Positions 11,716 to 22,830 of a DNA stretch of 63,404 nucleotides are shown here, piece after piece; position 1 is the stretch's first letter; every line of letters starts with the position of its first letter. The position numbers were made by a program, and so were the translations under genes. This DNA is from Adiantum capillus-veneris (taxonomy: Eukaryota; Streptophyta; Polypodiopsida; Polypodiales; Pteridaceae), in assembly GCA_014529385.2 (NCBI GenBank), contig JABFUD020000226.1, positions 1 through 63,404 on the forward strand, in the 5' to 3' direction. The notes under the pieces were generated by a model. The model searched no databases. It was given only the letters and a program-made list of their open reading frames with translations, and was not told the origin of the DNA.

Positions 11716-12297
11716 GGTATGTGGTGGGTCTTGAGCAAGCTCATGATCTTATGCATTTTAAAAAAAACACTGAAATAGACTCCATTTTACTACATGAGAA
11801 AATTTTAAATCTTCTTTTGTCTTAGTGTCCTTGATTGCTAGCCATGGACCATGTGAGGTCTTGCATACTCTCAGAAATCGTAACAAAAGAAGACCAATGA
11901 CTGGTAGGCCCGCTATTGACGGTCCTCTCTTGGTACGTCCCAAATCGAACACGATATATTTTACCTGAGAGAAAGTGTGAGAGGCATGCCTAGGGGGCTA
12001 CACCCATGAGATAGAGTATGGGTTCTTGAGAGGGGGGAATTGAGAAGACCCATGAGATAGACTATCGGTCCTTGAGAGGACCCTTGATTCTAGATATTGG
12101 GAATAAGGGTGGGTACAGACTGGAGAGGTGGAAGAGAAGAACCCTTCTACCACTTCTAGGTAGAACAAAGGAATTCTCTACTCTTCTGCTGCCCTAGCAT
12201 TCACACAAGATGGTATCCATAGGGGGTCCCTTTGCTTGAATGGCACAATTCCATTGTCCGGAGATGAAAGGCATCAGGGTGGAAGTGCTCATGGCAA

Positions 12298-12325
12298 GGG
12301 GGGGGGGGGGGGGGGGGGGGGGGGG
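12298..12325 (+). repeat. Homopolymer run of 28 G
   Basis: Uninterrupted G from 12298 to 12325. The exact length may be affected by sequencing error. Confidence 0.85.
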
Positions 12326-12425
12326 TCAAAAGAAAATGAGGGCATGGTGGAAGTGAAAAAAGGAAATTCTTTCTTGATGTGGCTACCCAATCAGTACCTT
12401 CCACCGCCTTATGTGAACAAGGCAG

Positions 12426-12427
<2 letters not shown>

Positions 12428-12467
<40 letters not shown>
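12428..12467 (+). repeat. (AG)n microsatellite
   Basis: About 20 AG units ending in GGGG, 100 bp downstream of the G run. Confidence 0.95.
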
Positions 12468-12471
<4 letters not shown>

Positions 12472-13739
12472 TACATCTCAAACCCAAACACAAACATAGA
12501 AGAAGAAGAGAGAAAGAAAGACAGTCTCCATGTGAAGGGTGTAGCTTTTCACTTTTTCTTCGCCCTTTGATTTCATTTCAAGGATACCATCTAATGAGGC
12601 TCCTCCTCTTTAGTTATTTAGTAGTCCCCTTCAAGTGCGGAGTGCATATGCATGTATTGTAATGTGTGGAAACAAGTGATAAAATCACAAGGCCTGCAAT
12701 TGGGAGGAATCTTTTGGGAGGAGCAAGAAGCATTAAAGTCACAAGACCTGTTCATTTTTTCTTTGGTAGAGTGTAAGGATGTTTTTCTTAATTACTTATT
12801 AGTTTAATCAAGCTACTCATAGATAGCGCAAGGGGCACAAAGACTAGGGTAAAAGTGCCAATAGCGAAACGGGCCCCAACTTAAGGACACTTTTTAAGGA
12901 CATTATTGTCCTAGTGATAGTAGAAGCGAGAGGCAATTTTGTGGTTACACAAGTTTCCATGTTCACGTCTCATTTGGCCGTGTAGCAATTCAATCCTCAC
13001 TAGAAGAAAAAACCTACAACTGGGGGAGTGTTTGCATTCCATTTGAGGCTCAAACCTTTTACGCTTTGAAATGAAAATCCTATTGAGTTCTTGGGTACGT
13101 AATGTCAGAATGTGAATCCTCGTTCTCTTCCCATACTCTCGATCATCAACTATGCATTGATTACCACATACTTGAAAACCATGAACCATAGCAATATAAT
13201 GTGATGTTTCTTACTCAATGTCCTTATATATGGAGCTTTTACCCTACTAGCATTGAAACACTCTAAAGTGTTTGGGAGTTGCTTCCAATTAATAGTTTTA
13301 GCAAGTTTTAGTATATAACCAAGTAGGATTAATGCCGGCAATTATAAAGCATTTTACAAGCATGTAATAAGCATTGATATAGAACCAATGCACTTGCTAT
13401 GATTTAGTACCCTCTAGCCATTGCATGTCATAGCTATTAAATACAATTTATTTGGAGAGCATCGACACAACTTATCTCTTTTGAGTCTTTTTGGAGAAGT
13501 GCTAGCTTGAAGAATGCTTATAGACATAGCATATTCCATCGATGTTCATCATCTCACCAAGGACACAAATTTTGTCCTTGTTTCATGTGGATGATATGTT
13601 TTTGAATTTTCAAGGGTTGAGAGACGGCGTCAATAATTCACTACTATATGAGTGTTTTTCTATTTGGATGATATGTTTTTGAATTGTCAAGGATTGAGAG
13701 ATGGCACCAACAATTCATTACTGTATGGGTGGTTTTTCC

Positions 13740-16345
13740 ATGTACCATTGTATGGCCCTAAGGCCATAGGGAATTTATGGAGTACTTTATACATAAAAAG
13801 AGATAATATCTAGCCTTTGGGCCATATGATATACTTTAGTGAAATATCTCCTTTGCCTATTTACTTAGCATTATTTAAGTGTGCTATTTAGGGTATTCGG
13901 TGCCCCAAAACTCAAGGAAAACGAGTACATAGTGACAACTCCATAAGCACACTCAAAATTGCCTTTCAATTACAGTGACACTTCCAAAATATGCATCAAA
14001 ATGTGAATTTTATTATCAAATCAACATAAAAAACTTTTTTGTGAATGAACCATAGCTTCCAATACATAGGCTTTCCATTTTATATAAGCACAATAACACC
14101 TTTAGAACTACCTATGCTATCTATGTAGAATTCTATAGGTCACTAAATTGTGCTTTAGGGTTAGTCAAAAGTTATTCAAAACCAACTCTAAAAGTGGAAT
14201 AAGTAGCCCCAAAAAATTCCAAGTTTTTTTAGGTCATAAGCTATCTTTGTGGATGTAGAGGACTTTAGAACCTCCTTGGAATCTTAAGCAATAATTCTAG
14301 GAATTTGCTGAGTTAAGAGGACATAAAAGTGTCCATGGACATAAAAGTGTCATATTACCAATCTAGTGTTAACATCCTAATGTACTTCAAATAAAGAGTA
14401 CTCTATGACCCCAAGGCCATTGGTGACCTAACTGCATCTCTAGGGGCTCTATATTGAGACCCTATGGCCCAAGGGCAATACATGCCCTATGTATGGTTTT
14501 ATGACCATAACATGGTATGATTTGAACATAAGAGACCATAACATTATATAGATCCTATTTCTCATGGATTCTTAAATGTCACTTGGACCATCACACAGGA
14601 CACCCAAATAAGCTAAAAACATGTGATGCTCTTGGTACGCATCCTGAAGACTACATAAAACTTAAACTAGGCCACCCTTATGGCCTCAAGACCATAGGGT
14701 TCATTGCAAATATACACTTTAAAAGGAATTTGAAATTGGAAAATAACCTATGGCCTTATAGGTGAAAAGTACAAATAATACTAACAATAGCTTTCAAAGT
14801 GCAAATGGGAGCATTGCAACAGAATCAACAATAGCTTTGTAGGTGCTCATATTAAACAATAGATAGATTTCCAAGTCTTTATTTTCATCGTTTTTCTAAT
14901 TTTGAAGTCACATTGTCACATAGAGCTCTTATGTATATTATTAAATTCAATAACACATTTATTTTTCTCAATGTTCTTAATCACCATGTATATAAATTTT
15001 TTTGTTTGATAGAATATTTAAAACTATAGATTGTTGGAAGTTTTAAAAGAATTGAAAGTGTAGTGTATCTTTAACATATTAGAAGAACATACTCAAGAAA
15101 GTAATCAAGGTCACAAAGTTCAAAAGGAACCTTTTTAAAAGTGCAAATACATCCACAAAAGTTCATTAATAGGTCCAAGCTTTGCACTTCAATGCATTTG
15201 TCCATCTTTGATTTAACCACTAAATATACAATCCAATTTAAAAACTTAACCAATTGTCATATATTATACAATCATTGCTTTGCAATAAACCTTGATGATA
15301 CAATGTTCCCATTACTATATGACAAGCTAAAAATTGTACTCTACTGCTTCTCTCTATTAAAATAAATTCAAAATATCCATTTCAATTCTCTACATCATCT
15401 AAAAGAAATACAAGATCACAATTTAGATTGAGATACTCACACTTTCTATCATTGAATAAAATCCAGTTGCAATTGAAGAGATAGATTTTCACATAAACCA
15501 AAGGACAAATTCTTTATACACCATTTGTGCTTTGATACTTGATGTTCATTGTTTAGGCTAATATATAGCATTTACAAAAAATGTTGAATATACATTTAAT
15601 CTAGTTATTTACATAATTACTTCAAATCATCAATTCACAATAAGTAACTTACACTCAACCTACAATATGATATAAGAAGCCTACAAATCAACTATTCACA
15701 CTCTCATTTTGCAATTTTGTAGAAAAAAACTTTTATCTTTCTTCTGGATTATTTTATTCTCAAAAGAATGTTAAACCTTAATCACAAGACAGGGAATCTA
15801 TGTCCATGTTTTATATGACTCCTATGATTCCAAGGCAATAAGTTGACATGCCTTCTCCCATATCTTCTTCCATAAGTTTGGTATGAAATCATCACACTAT
15901 GACCGTTAGGATAAATTTTTTGAGACTCTTAAAGAGTCTTTAGGTGATCTTAAATAACCATCCTATGGTCTGAAGGCCACAAGGTGTCATGTGATACTTT
16001 ATAAGGTCTGTCCATAGAGAGCCAAGTGATTTGCACCCATGGGGTGGTTTCAGTGCCCCTCTAGAGATTCTATGTCAGCACCCTATGACCCTAATGCCTT
16101 AGGGTAGCCCCAATGCTCTTGGGTCACTTATGTGCCCTTTATAGAGATTCTATGTTGACACCCTATGGCCCTAAGACTAGAGGGTAACCCGAATGTTTAT
16201 GTGCCCTTCTAGAAAATCTATGTCATCACCCTATAGCCCTAATGTTGTATGGTAGCCCAAATTATTTTGGGAGATCCTATGTCCTTAGTGCCATAGGGGG
16301 GCATGTCTACAAAGAACTCTATGATCCTCAAATCATAGGGTGTTT
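13740..16345. repeat. Dispersed palindromes related to CCCTATGGCCCTAAGGCCAT(AGGG)
   Basis: At least nine degenerate copies of one palindrome are seen: 13751-13770, 14674-14700, 14747-14762, 15961-15984, 16081-16105, 16161-16185, 16229-16253, 16275-16299 and 16319-16340, with weaker relatives near 13813, 14408 and 14460. The five copies between 16040 and 16345 sit in tandem units of about 45-80 bp that share GA-TTCTATGT and TAGCCC text. No coding sequence is seen in the interval. Confidence 0.7.
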
Positions 16346-18446
16346 TGACCAGACTCCTAGCTTTATATGACTCACTATAAATGCATTATAATAAACATCA
16401 TATAATCACCTAGATTTAAAGTATTACATAAAATATCTTATGACCACATATATGTAGGGTGATAATTGCCACAATATGTCCATATGATATCATACACTTA
16501 AGTTTAATTAATTTATTTTGTGAAAAAAACTCAAAACTCACAAGTACACATTTTTTCAAAGAAATTAAATTGAAAAAAAGAACAAACTAAACATCAATGT
16601 TTTGAATATCATGGGTGAATTTGAAATGGGAAAAGTTAAGTAAAATGATAACAATAACACTCTAAACATCAATGATGTAATATCATGGGTGGCTAGTCAT
16701 TAGTTCCTGTAAACTTTAAGACACATCTTTAAGATATTAGTCATCCCCAAATTGGTTTTAAAGTCTCAAACTCTCTTATCTAGTGTTTAGCACTCTAGCT
16801 ACTAGATATAAGACTTTTGTGTGTTGTATCTATAATACAAACACCATCACAAATTGTAGAGCTATTGTCACTACGAAGAAACTTAATGCCTTTCAAATTC
16901 TTTCCAGCATACTTGATTATACATGGTAAAATGAAATGCAAATTAGAAGTGTCATTCTTTTTTGCAATGTTCCAGTACAAAACCTTGATCTAATCTACGT
17001 TCATTGTAGGTGTAGGGAGGTCGAGCATGTTTGCTTGATGTGGTTGCTTCACTAAGCAGATCTTCTCTTCTATCAACTCTTGTTGTAGTAACTTAACATC
17101 ATTATCTTCTAGACCATTTAGGAATCTAAAGGTTGTTATGCTTGGCTATCACCAATGAGCAATTGATGCATGATGCTCCTCCAAAATGTTTATCCACTGG
17201 TCATAGATTTCATCATTGCACCATGTGTGCTTATTTATTGGAAAATGATTTATGGTTGAACGTGATGTTTGCCACATTAAAAAGGTCCTCAAAATCTTAA
17301 AAAATAAAATAACTCTATTCCAAGACGTATTTGTAAAGAAAATGAGCATAGGAAAGTAAAACTTACATCCCAGGGTGCTCGACTTTGATGACCATCAGGA
17401 ACTCCTGGCTTGGGTTTTGTTGGTTTAGAATCGGCAATCCACTGACCATGGTCATGCTTTAGGATCTACACATAAGGTTGGTGCTTCATTGTTTTTATTC
17501 TCCCTATGTTCTCCATTTTGATATTAAAGAGAAGATTGTGCACCTCTACATAGGATTTGTGTGAAAAGTATAATCTTTATCAGCCAAAGAAATTTCCATA
17601 AAAAGCATTGAGAGGGTATTTTTTGATATGGGACTATAGGGAGGAATGTTGTGATTGAGTCAGACCCCAAGATGTCATCTGGTGGAAATAATGTCCCTAG
17701 GAATGCTTCTATTGGTGGGATGAAGTCCAGAACATTCTTGGGATTTCATGGAAATTTGGATAGGGGTGCATCTAAAGTCCAGTACAACCAATGGAAGTCT
17801 TTGCACAATGTTATAAAGGACCACGGAGTCGATGGAAGAGAAATAAATGAGAAGGAAGAAGTGGGGACCCTGGGATAAAGTCTTTTTTACTATGATAAAA
17901 GTCATTGGGAAAAGAATGACCTCCCCAACTTCAAGAAAGAGTTGGCTAGAGTAAAAAAAGTTATGACAGGTGCTTGGAGCTCAGAGCACTTCACACACAG
18001 TACATCGCAATAATTATGAATTTTGATTCTACTAATATGTGTAAATAATTTCATAAGTTGCTAAAAAGATTATCTTTTTTTTTTGTGCAACACAGTATCT
18101 ACAATCACACTCCATGGTTTGTAAAGAAAGATGGAAGTCTGTCAATCTAGTCTACTCAAGGTATGGAGAAATCCCACTATCAGGCAAGAAGTAAGTTTCT
18201 CAAATATACTAGACATGGTGGAGGAGCTCAAAAAGCTAATAGCTTGCTCAAAGTATTCCAATGGTTTTACAAACAAGTGTGGAACAGAACAAGATCATAA
18301 GAGACCAAAAAATTATTAGAAAATCTTATATTGCTACTACTATACAAAGGAGTATACAAAAAATAAGTATGCATATAGTAGATCATCTGCAAGCGAAAGG
18401 TTTTTACAATGGCTTTCCACTAGAGAGAGGCAAGGAAGCAAATGGG
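16346..18446. other. Unassigned, partly coding-like on the minus strand
   Basis: On the minus strand, 17349-16795 reads as two linked frames (NHFPINKHTWCNDEIYDQW..., then GKNLKGIKFLRSDNSS...) with one frame change and a stop between them. A splice-donor-like GTAAGT lies upstream at about 17370. A plus-strand frame at 17651-17878 is rich in Gly/Asn/Lys. I do not recognise any of these. They could be a transposon gene relic or chance. The remainder is AT-rich with nothing recognisable. Confidence 0.3.
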
Positions 18447-19349
18447 TGTTTGGTGGATACAGTGGACTATCACCTAAAATCCGAATAGACACCAAACTTT
18501 GCTTTATTCAATCTTTTTTCCAAAGAAGCCTTGGAATTCTACTATTGATGATTCTCAAATTTTAATTTTGCCTGTTATTCTCTATGACCCACTCAAAACC
18601 TACAAGCCGTGTAAGTGGCCAATGGCCGTGGGAAAGGGTCCCAAGTTTTTAAGTCAAAACCCTTAGTTTTGAAAGACACATTATCATTATCTTTGGGATT
18701 TATTAAACGTCAAATGAGAGCTGTACTTCTGCTACAAGTTGTAATCAACCTTTTTCCTTGTCTGGTGATCCGATTTCAATTTCAAATAGCACATTGTGTC
18801 CATTTTCTCTTGCTCTTTAATTTAAGCGTAATCATTCTCAATTCTATTGTGGTTCGTGATGTCTTGTCTGTGAGCTAAATGCATTGATTTGAGGTCTTAA
18901 ATGGTTATTTTTTGATGTTTTGACCTTGGAAGAGTGTTTCTAAGCTTGAAGGGAACCTTTCCTTGTAGTTCTGTTTTAGTTTTCTATACATTTTTTTGGG
19001 ATGGATTGTGATTTATGTACCTTTCTAGATGACTGCAAAATTTGGTAAGATTATGCCCTTAGGTAGTGTAACACCTCTCCTAATTTTTTGATGCATTCTG
19101 AATTCATTTCCATGCCGCAAAGGCGTGATGACCTAGAGCAGTGAGATTGGACATAGGTTGATTTTTTGACTAGGAAGTGGTTGATTTGCTATTGTAGATA
19201 TATGAACAATTCTATAGGTTCACTTCTTTGAAATTGATAATCTCATTGAGTCTTTGTGCCCCATCCCGAGTCACTTCCTTGTGTATTGACATTATGTTAG
19301 TAACAGATAACTATGCTACAGACATCCATCATGGGGCGACCCGCTAACA
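18447..19349 (+). repeat. LTR family A, copy 2 (5' LTR)
   Basis: Starts TGTTTGGTGGATACAG, aligns with 2498-3058, continues beyond the point where copy 1 is truncated, and ends CCCGCTAACA directly before a primer-binding site. Length is about 903 bp. A purine-rich stretch (GAGAGAGGCAAGGAAGC, 18423-18439) precedes it, so it could equally be shared by two tandem elements. Confidence 0.7.
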
Positions 19350-19369
19350 TTCGCTCCATTGTCGGGGAA
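19350..19369 (+). other. Primer-binding site of family A (non-iMet type)
   Basis: TTCGCTCCATTGTCGGGGAA is a mutated form of the TTGGCGCCGTTGTCGGGGA site used by many plant Ty3/gypsy elements. Its position right after the LTR end supports the call. Confidence 0.6.
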
Positions 19370-21690
19370 GTCGATCCTTAGGTGGTGAGTGACCTAGTTG
19401 TACAAAACGTCCTTGCTAGAGATTTTGACACCCATTCCATTTACAATTATACAGTAAAGCAGCTAGACATAGGTTTAGTGCTTAATAGAGACTAGAGTCA
19501 AGGACCAGTTAGTGCTGCTCCTTATGAGCAAAGAGAGCTGTGAGTGAAGTACAAAAAGTATTTCGTTCTTTGATTTTTCTATGCTTAAAAAGGAATGTTT
19601 CACAATACATTTCGTGTCATTTCTGCATTGTTAAACTTATATATGTTTGTGGATACATTTCAGTTTATAGGAGAAGGTTAAGTAACAATTTTCACCATCA
19701 ATTGAGCCAAAAGGATTAGGGTACAAACTATCCAAAACCTTATTTTGGTACCAAAGACCATAACTCTGAAAATTTGCAAAATTGATGGTCAAAGCTTCAT
19801 AGCTAAATTAAACTCAACAAAACCTAGCAAAAAGAGATATACAAGTTTGCAGGAGACAATACATTTTTTCCCCGATTGCATGCCCAACATGGATCACAAT
19901 CCATGTAACTTTTTGGCCAATTGACTAGAATCTGTCCTCATTTGTTAATAGAACTGACCTTCAGACACCAAAATCTTGAGTTTGGCCAGAAATAGGTTGC
20001 TAAAAGAACATCTGAATCAAGAAATTGGGCTTATCTGTACGAAAGCTTTAAAATTAAGTAAATTTGGGGGAACTCAACTTGTAGTTGTCCAAAATTCATG
20101 ACCAGATGCTTCCAAACATGAATCACGATCCATGTACCAGGTTGACATTTGGACATGATAATTGACCAGTACACTCCTAAGAATTGAGGGAACAAGTTTT
20201 CCAAAAGTGTCCACAACAAAAAAGTACAAAATCTTGATCAAAACAATAAAACTAGTTGATTGTAAAAAAACGACATAGCAGACACAAAATCTTGCTTTTG
20301 GATGGCAAAAAGTGGTTCAAAAACAAAAAGATTTGGGAAAAAGTATCACCATACCCAATATTATAAGCTCACAAATCTCATGTCAAAATGATTTCCAACA
20401 GGAATTGTGATCCATGTACCTCATAGGGATTTTGAGCTGGTATTTGACATGTGGACAACTGGTGAGATTTGAAGAACATTTCCCAAAACAATTATTGTCA
20501 AAAAAGATTAAAAATTGGGTCAAAAGGAAAGAAAATAGTTCAAGGTGAAAACCCTAGAATAGACCTTAGGATTAATTTTTGGTTGGCCTAAAAAAGTCCA
20601 AATCCTACAAAAATGATAAAGCTAACATCAGTGAATCAAAGGAAAGCTGTGTGCCAAGTTTCGGTGCAATCTGACAACTAGGTACATGGATCATGATCCA
20701 TGTTCCTCTGACACAGATTGATACCAAACATGCACCATAGCTAAAGCACATCACAGGGACTTTAGTGATCATTTCAAAATTGAATTTGGATATCAAAAAC
20801 CAAGCCAAAAGCCCAAAATTGTCAAGAATTTGAGAAGGTACTCCTCTCTTTTCCCATAGTATTAGCAGCTCGGCACTGACTTGGCTTACTTTTGAACCCT
20901 TAAACTCCCCAACGTCATGTTGCTCATGTGATGGCACATCCTAGTCTTCCCCTATGTCCTCAATCCCATACATGTTTTGGTCTTGATTGGTGTTGGTCTC
21001 AGGTTGTTTTTGTTTTTTTTTCCATTTTGTGTAATTTTAAAAAGAAAAAAACAAAGTATGCTTTAAAAAAGAAGAAAAAGATATGCTAAAAAGGTGTGCA
21101 CAAATGTACAAGAACACCTCCCTCATAATGATTGCGTTATGGGACTAGGCAATGGTGGTTGAGAAGTCAAGCAGCTTGGCACCATCGTCAAAGCTACCAT
21201 AGTCGATGTTGCCCCTGCCTTGCCATTGAAAAATAAAGGCAACAATAGAATAGTGAAGTCAAAGAGAATACAAGAATCAGCTTTGAAAAAACACTAAATT
21301 GAGAAATAATCAATTACAAGCGAAGTTGTGAGGCAACACTGAATTGAGAACTGGTGGAGATCGCCAAAGGTAGTGTCTTTTAGCAAGAATAAAGTGCAAG
21401 TGGAGCGTGCATTAAAGGGAGATCTAATATCAGTATTGCAAGATGTAGCTCCATATGTAGCTAAGGTGAAGCCGCATGCTAAACATACACACACACACAA
21501 CTCATCGAGTTCCTAATGACCCAGCGCCGCCTCTTGCATGGGCAAGGCCCAAGGTGACTAAGATTTGGTCCTTCTTATCCTTTAAATTATTAACCTTTAA
21601 TATGCAATCAAAGTTTCACCCGGTCATTACCCCTAGCTTGACAGTGTGCGTTCTCCCCCATATAGGATACGTCACATCATGATATTGTCT
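19370..21690. other. Internal remnant of family A and unassigned DNA
   Basis: No gag or pol domain can be read after the primer site; the first ~200 bp has short frames broken by stops. Four CATGGATC-type palindromes lie at 19888-20702. From 21300 to 21690 a few short frames occur without a recognisable family. Confidence 0.35.
19888..20702. repeat. Four spaced palindromes of the CATGGATCATGATCCATG type
   Basis: Copies at 19888-19905 (CATGGATCACAATCCATG), 20117-20134, 20401-20416 (half) and 20685-20702 (a perfect 18-bp palindrome) are spaced about 229, 284 and 284 bp apart. Flanking text such as ACAAAATCTTGA also recurs, which suggests a very old tandem repeat of roughly 230-290 bp. Confidence 0.65.
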
Positions 21691-21699
21691 CTTGGAGTG

Positions 21700-22792
21700 T
21701 GTTAATTTCAGGATATGCCCAACATGGTTGTGGAAAGAAAGCTGTCTACTAGTTTCACCAGATGTGAGGAAAAGTGTGCATGCACCTTGTAGGCATGTGG
21801 CATTTTGTATCTATTTTAATCACATTCTAGTTGAAAAGGGTGTATATCTAGATACAATCACCTATAGAGTGTGAGATTGGGAAGGTCACTAATCAGGGGC
21901 TCTTGGTAAAACATGTTGTGCTTAGAGGTGCTTTCGTTGGTGTGTATACTAAATCTAGCACTCTCACAAAAGCTCAAAAGGTTTTGGATCAGCTTCCTAC
22001 ATAGAAAGTGGTCTCTTGGAGTGCATTGACTCTGGTGTACAGACTAAACAGTCACGTGGCTGTTGGTTTTTGCCAAGCAAAGGTGATGTATTCAAGAGCC
22101 AGTAGGAGATCATGGCTAACTCTATGGACATGACTTTCCATCTAGAGAAATGAGATTGCACTTTTCAATAGATAGGTGGGTTGTGAGCGTCTCCTTTTCT
22201 CATCAATAAAAAAACCAAGACACCCATCAATCAAAGGAGTAGAGGTAAAACATCACATGCCCTTCTACAAAGGGAACTAGGGTTAGGAATGTCAACAGCC
22301 ATTAGAAAATCATATGAGCAGTGAGGGTGAGGGTGAGGCAAGGCTCCATGCTTCATGAACACGACTGCAACATGCCAAGTTCAAGGAGAGGTTGCATCTT
22401 GAAGACTTGTGGCCTTATGCAAGATGTTGACATGGTTGATAAAATTTACGATAGCATTTCTCGTCAGGGGCTACTGAAGAAAGACGTGCTTGCTAGTGCT
22501 TTGGTTGATATGTATGCCAAATGTTGTGTAGTCATGAAAGGACACATAGTTCTTCATGGGATTCTTCTTTGAAATGTCATCACTTGGATGTGTTGATTGT
22601 AAGATAAGCCCAATGTAGCTGTTGCAAGGAAGCTCTGAGCTAGTTTCATGTATGCAAAGGAAAGGCCTTTATCCAACCTATGCTTGCACCTAAAAAGCAT
22701 GTGGTATTAGGGGATCTTAGAGAAAGATTTCGTGCTTGGCTGTGCTTTGATTGATATGTATGTCAAATGGGGCATCCCAAAGATCGTGAGTT

Positions 22793-22800
<8 letters not shown>
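21700..22800 (+). pseudogene. PPR protein relic
   Basis: Several frames carry pentatricopeptide-repeat text of plant organelle RNA-editing/processing factors: AQHGCGKKA (about 21717), GLLVKHVVLRGAFVGVYTKS followed by AQKVLDQLP and KVVSWSAL (21890-22030), MQDVDMVDKIYDSISRQGLL then DVLASALVDMYAKC (22415-22530), and ALIDMYVKWG (22750-22780). These are the helices of P/L/S-type PPR units, separated by stops, frameshifts and unrelated inserts. No start, transit peptide or E/DYW end is visible. The wording is close to that of the numerous PPR copies in ferns. It is a broken duplicate, not a working gene. Confidence 0.75.

Positions 22801-22828
<28 letters not shown>
22795..22828 (+). repeat. (TG)n microsatellite
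   Basis: About 16 TG units at the 3' edge of the PPR relic. Confidence 0.95.

Positions 22829-22829
<1 letters not shown>

Positions 22830-22830
<1 letters not shown>

Larger units (their letters stand above)
11552..13700. other. Non-coding stretch, no gene recognised
   Basis: No protein family is recognisable on either strand. The stretch holds a nested inverted repeat at 11637-11715, a 28-base G run, a GA microsatellite and unassigned AT-rich sequence. Short open frames here come from low-complexity DNA. Confidence 0.5.

Noticed and set aside
12201-12570. Gly- and Pro-run frames over the G28 tract
   Set aside because: Low-complexity products of the G run and GA repeat with no conserved part.
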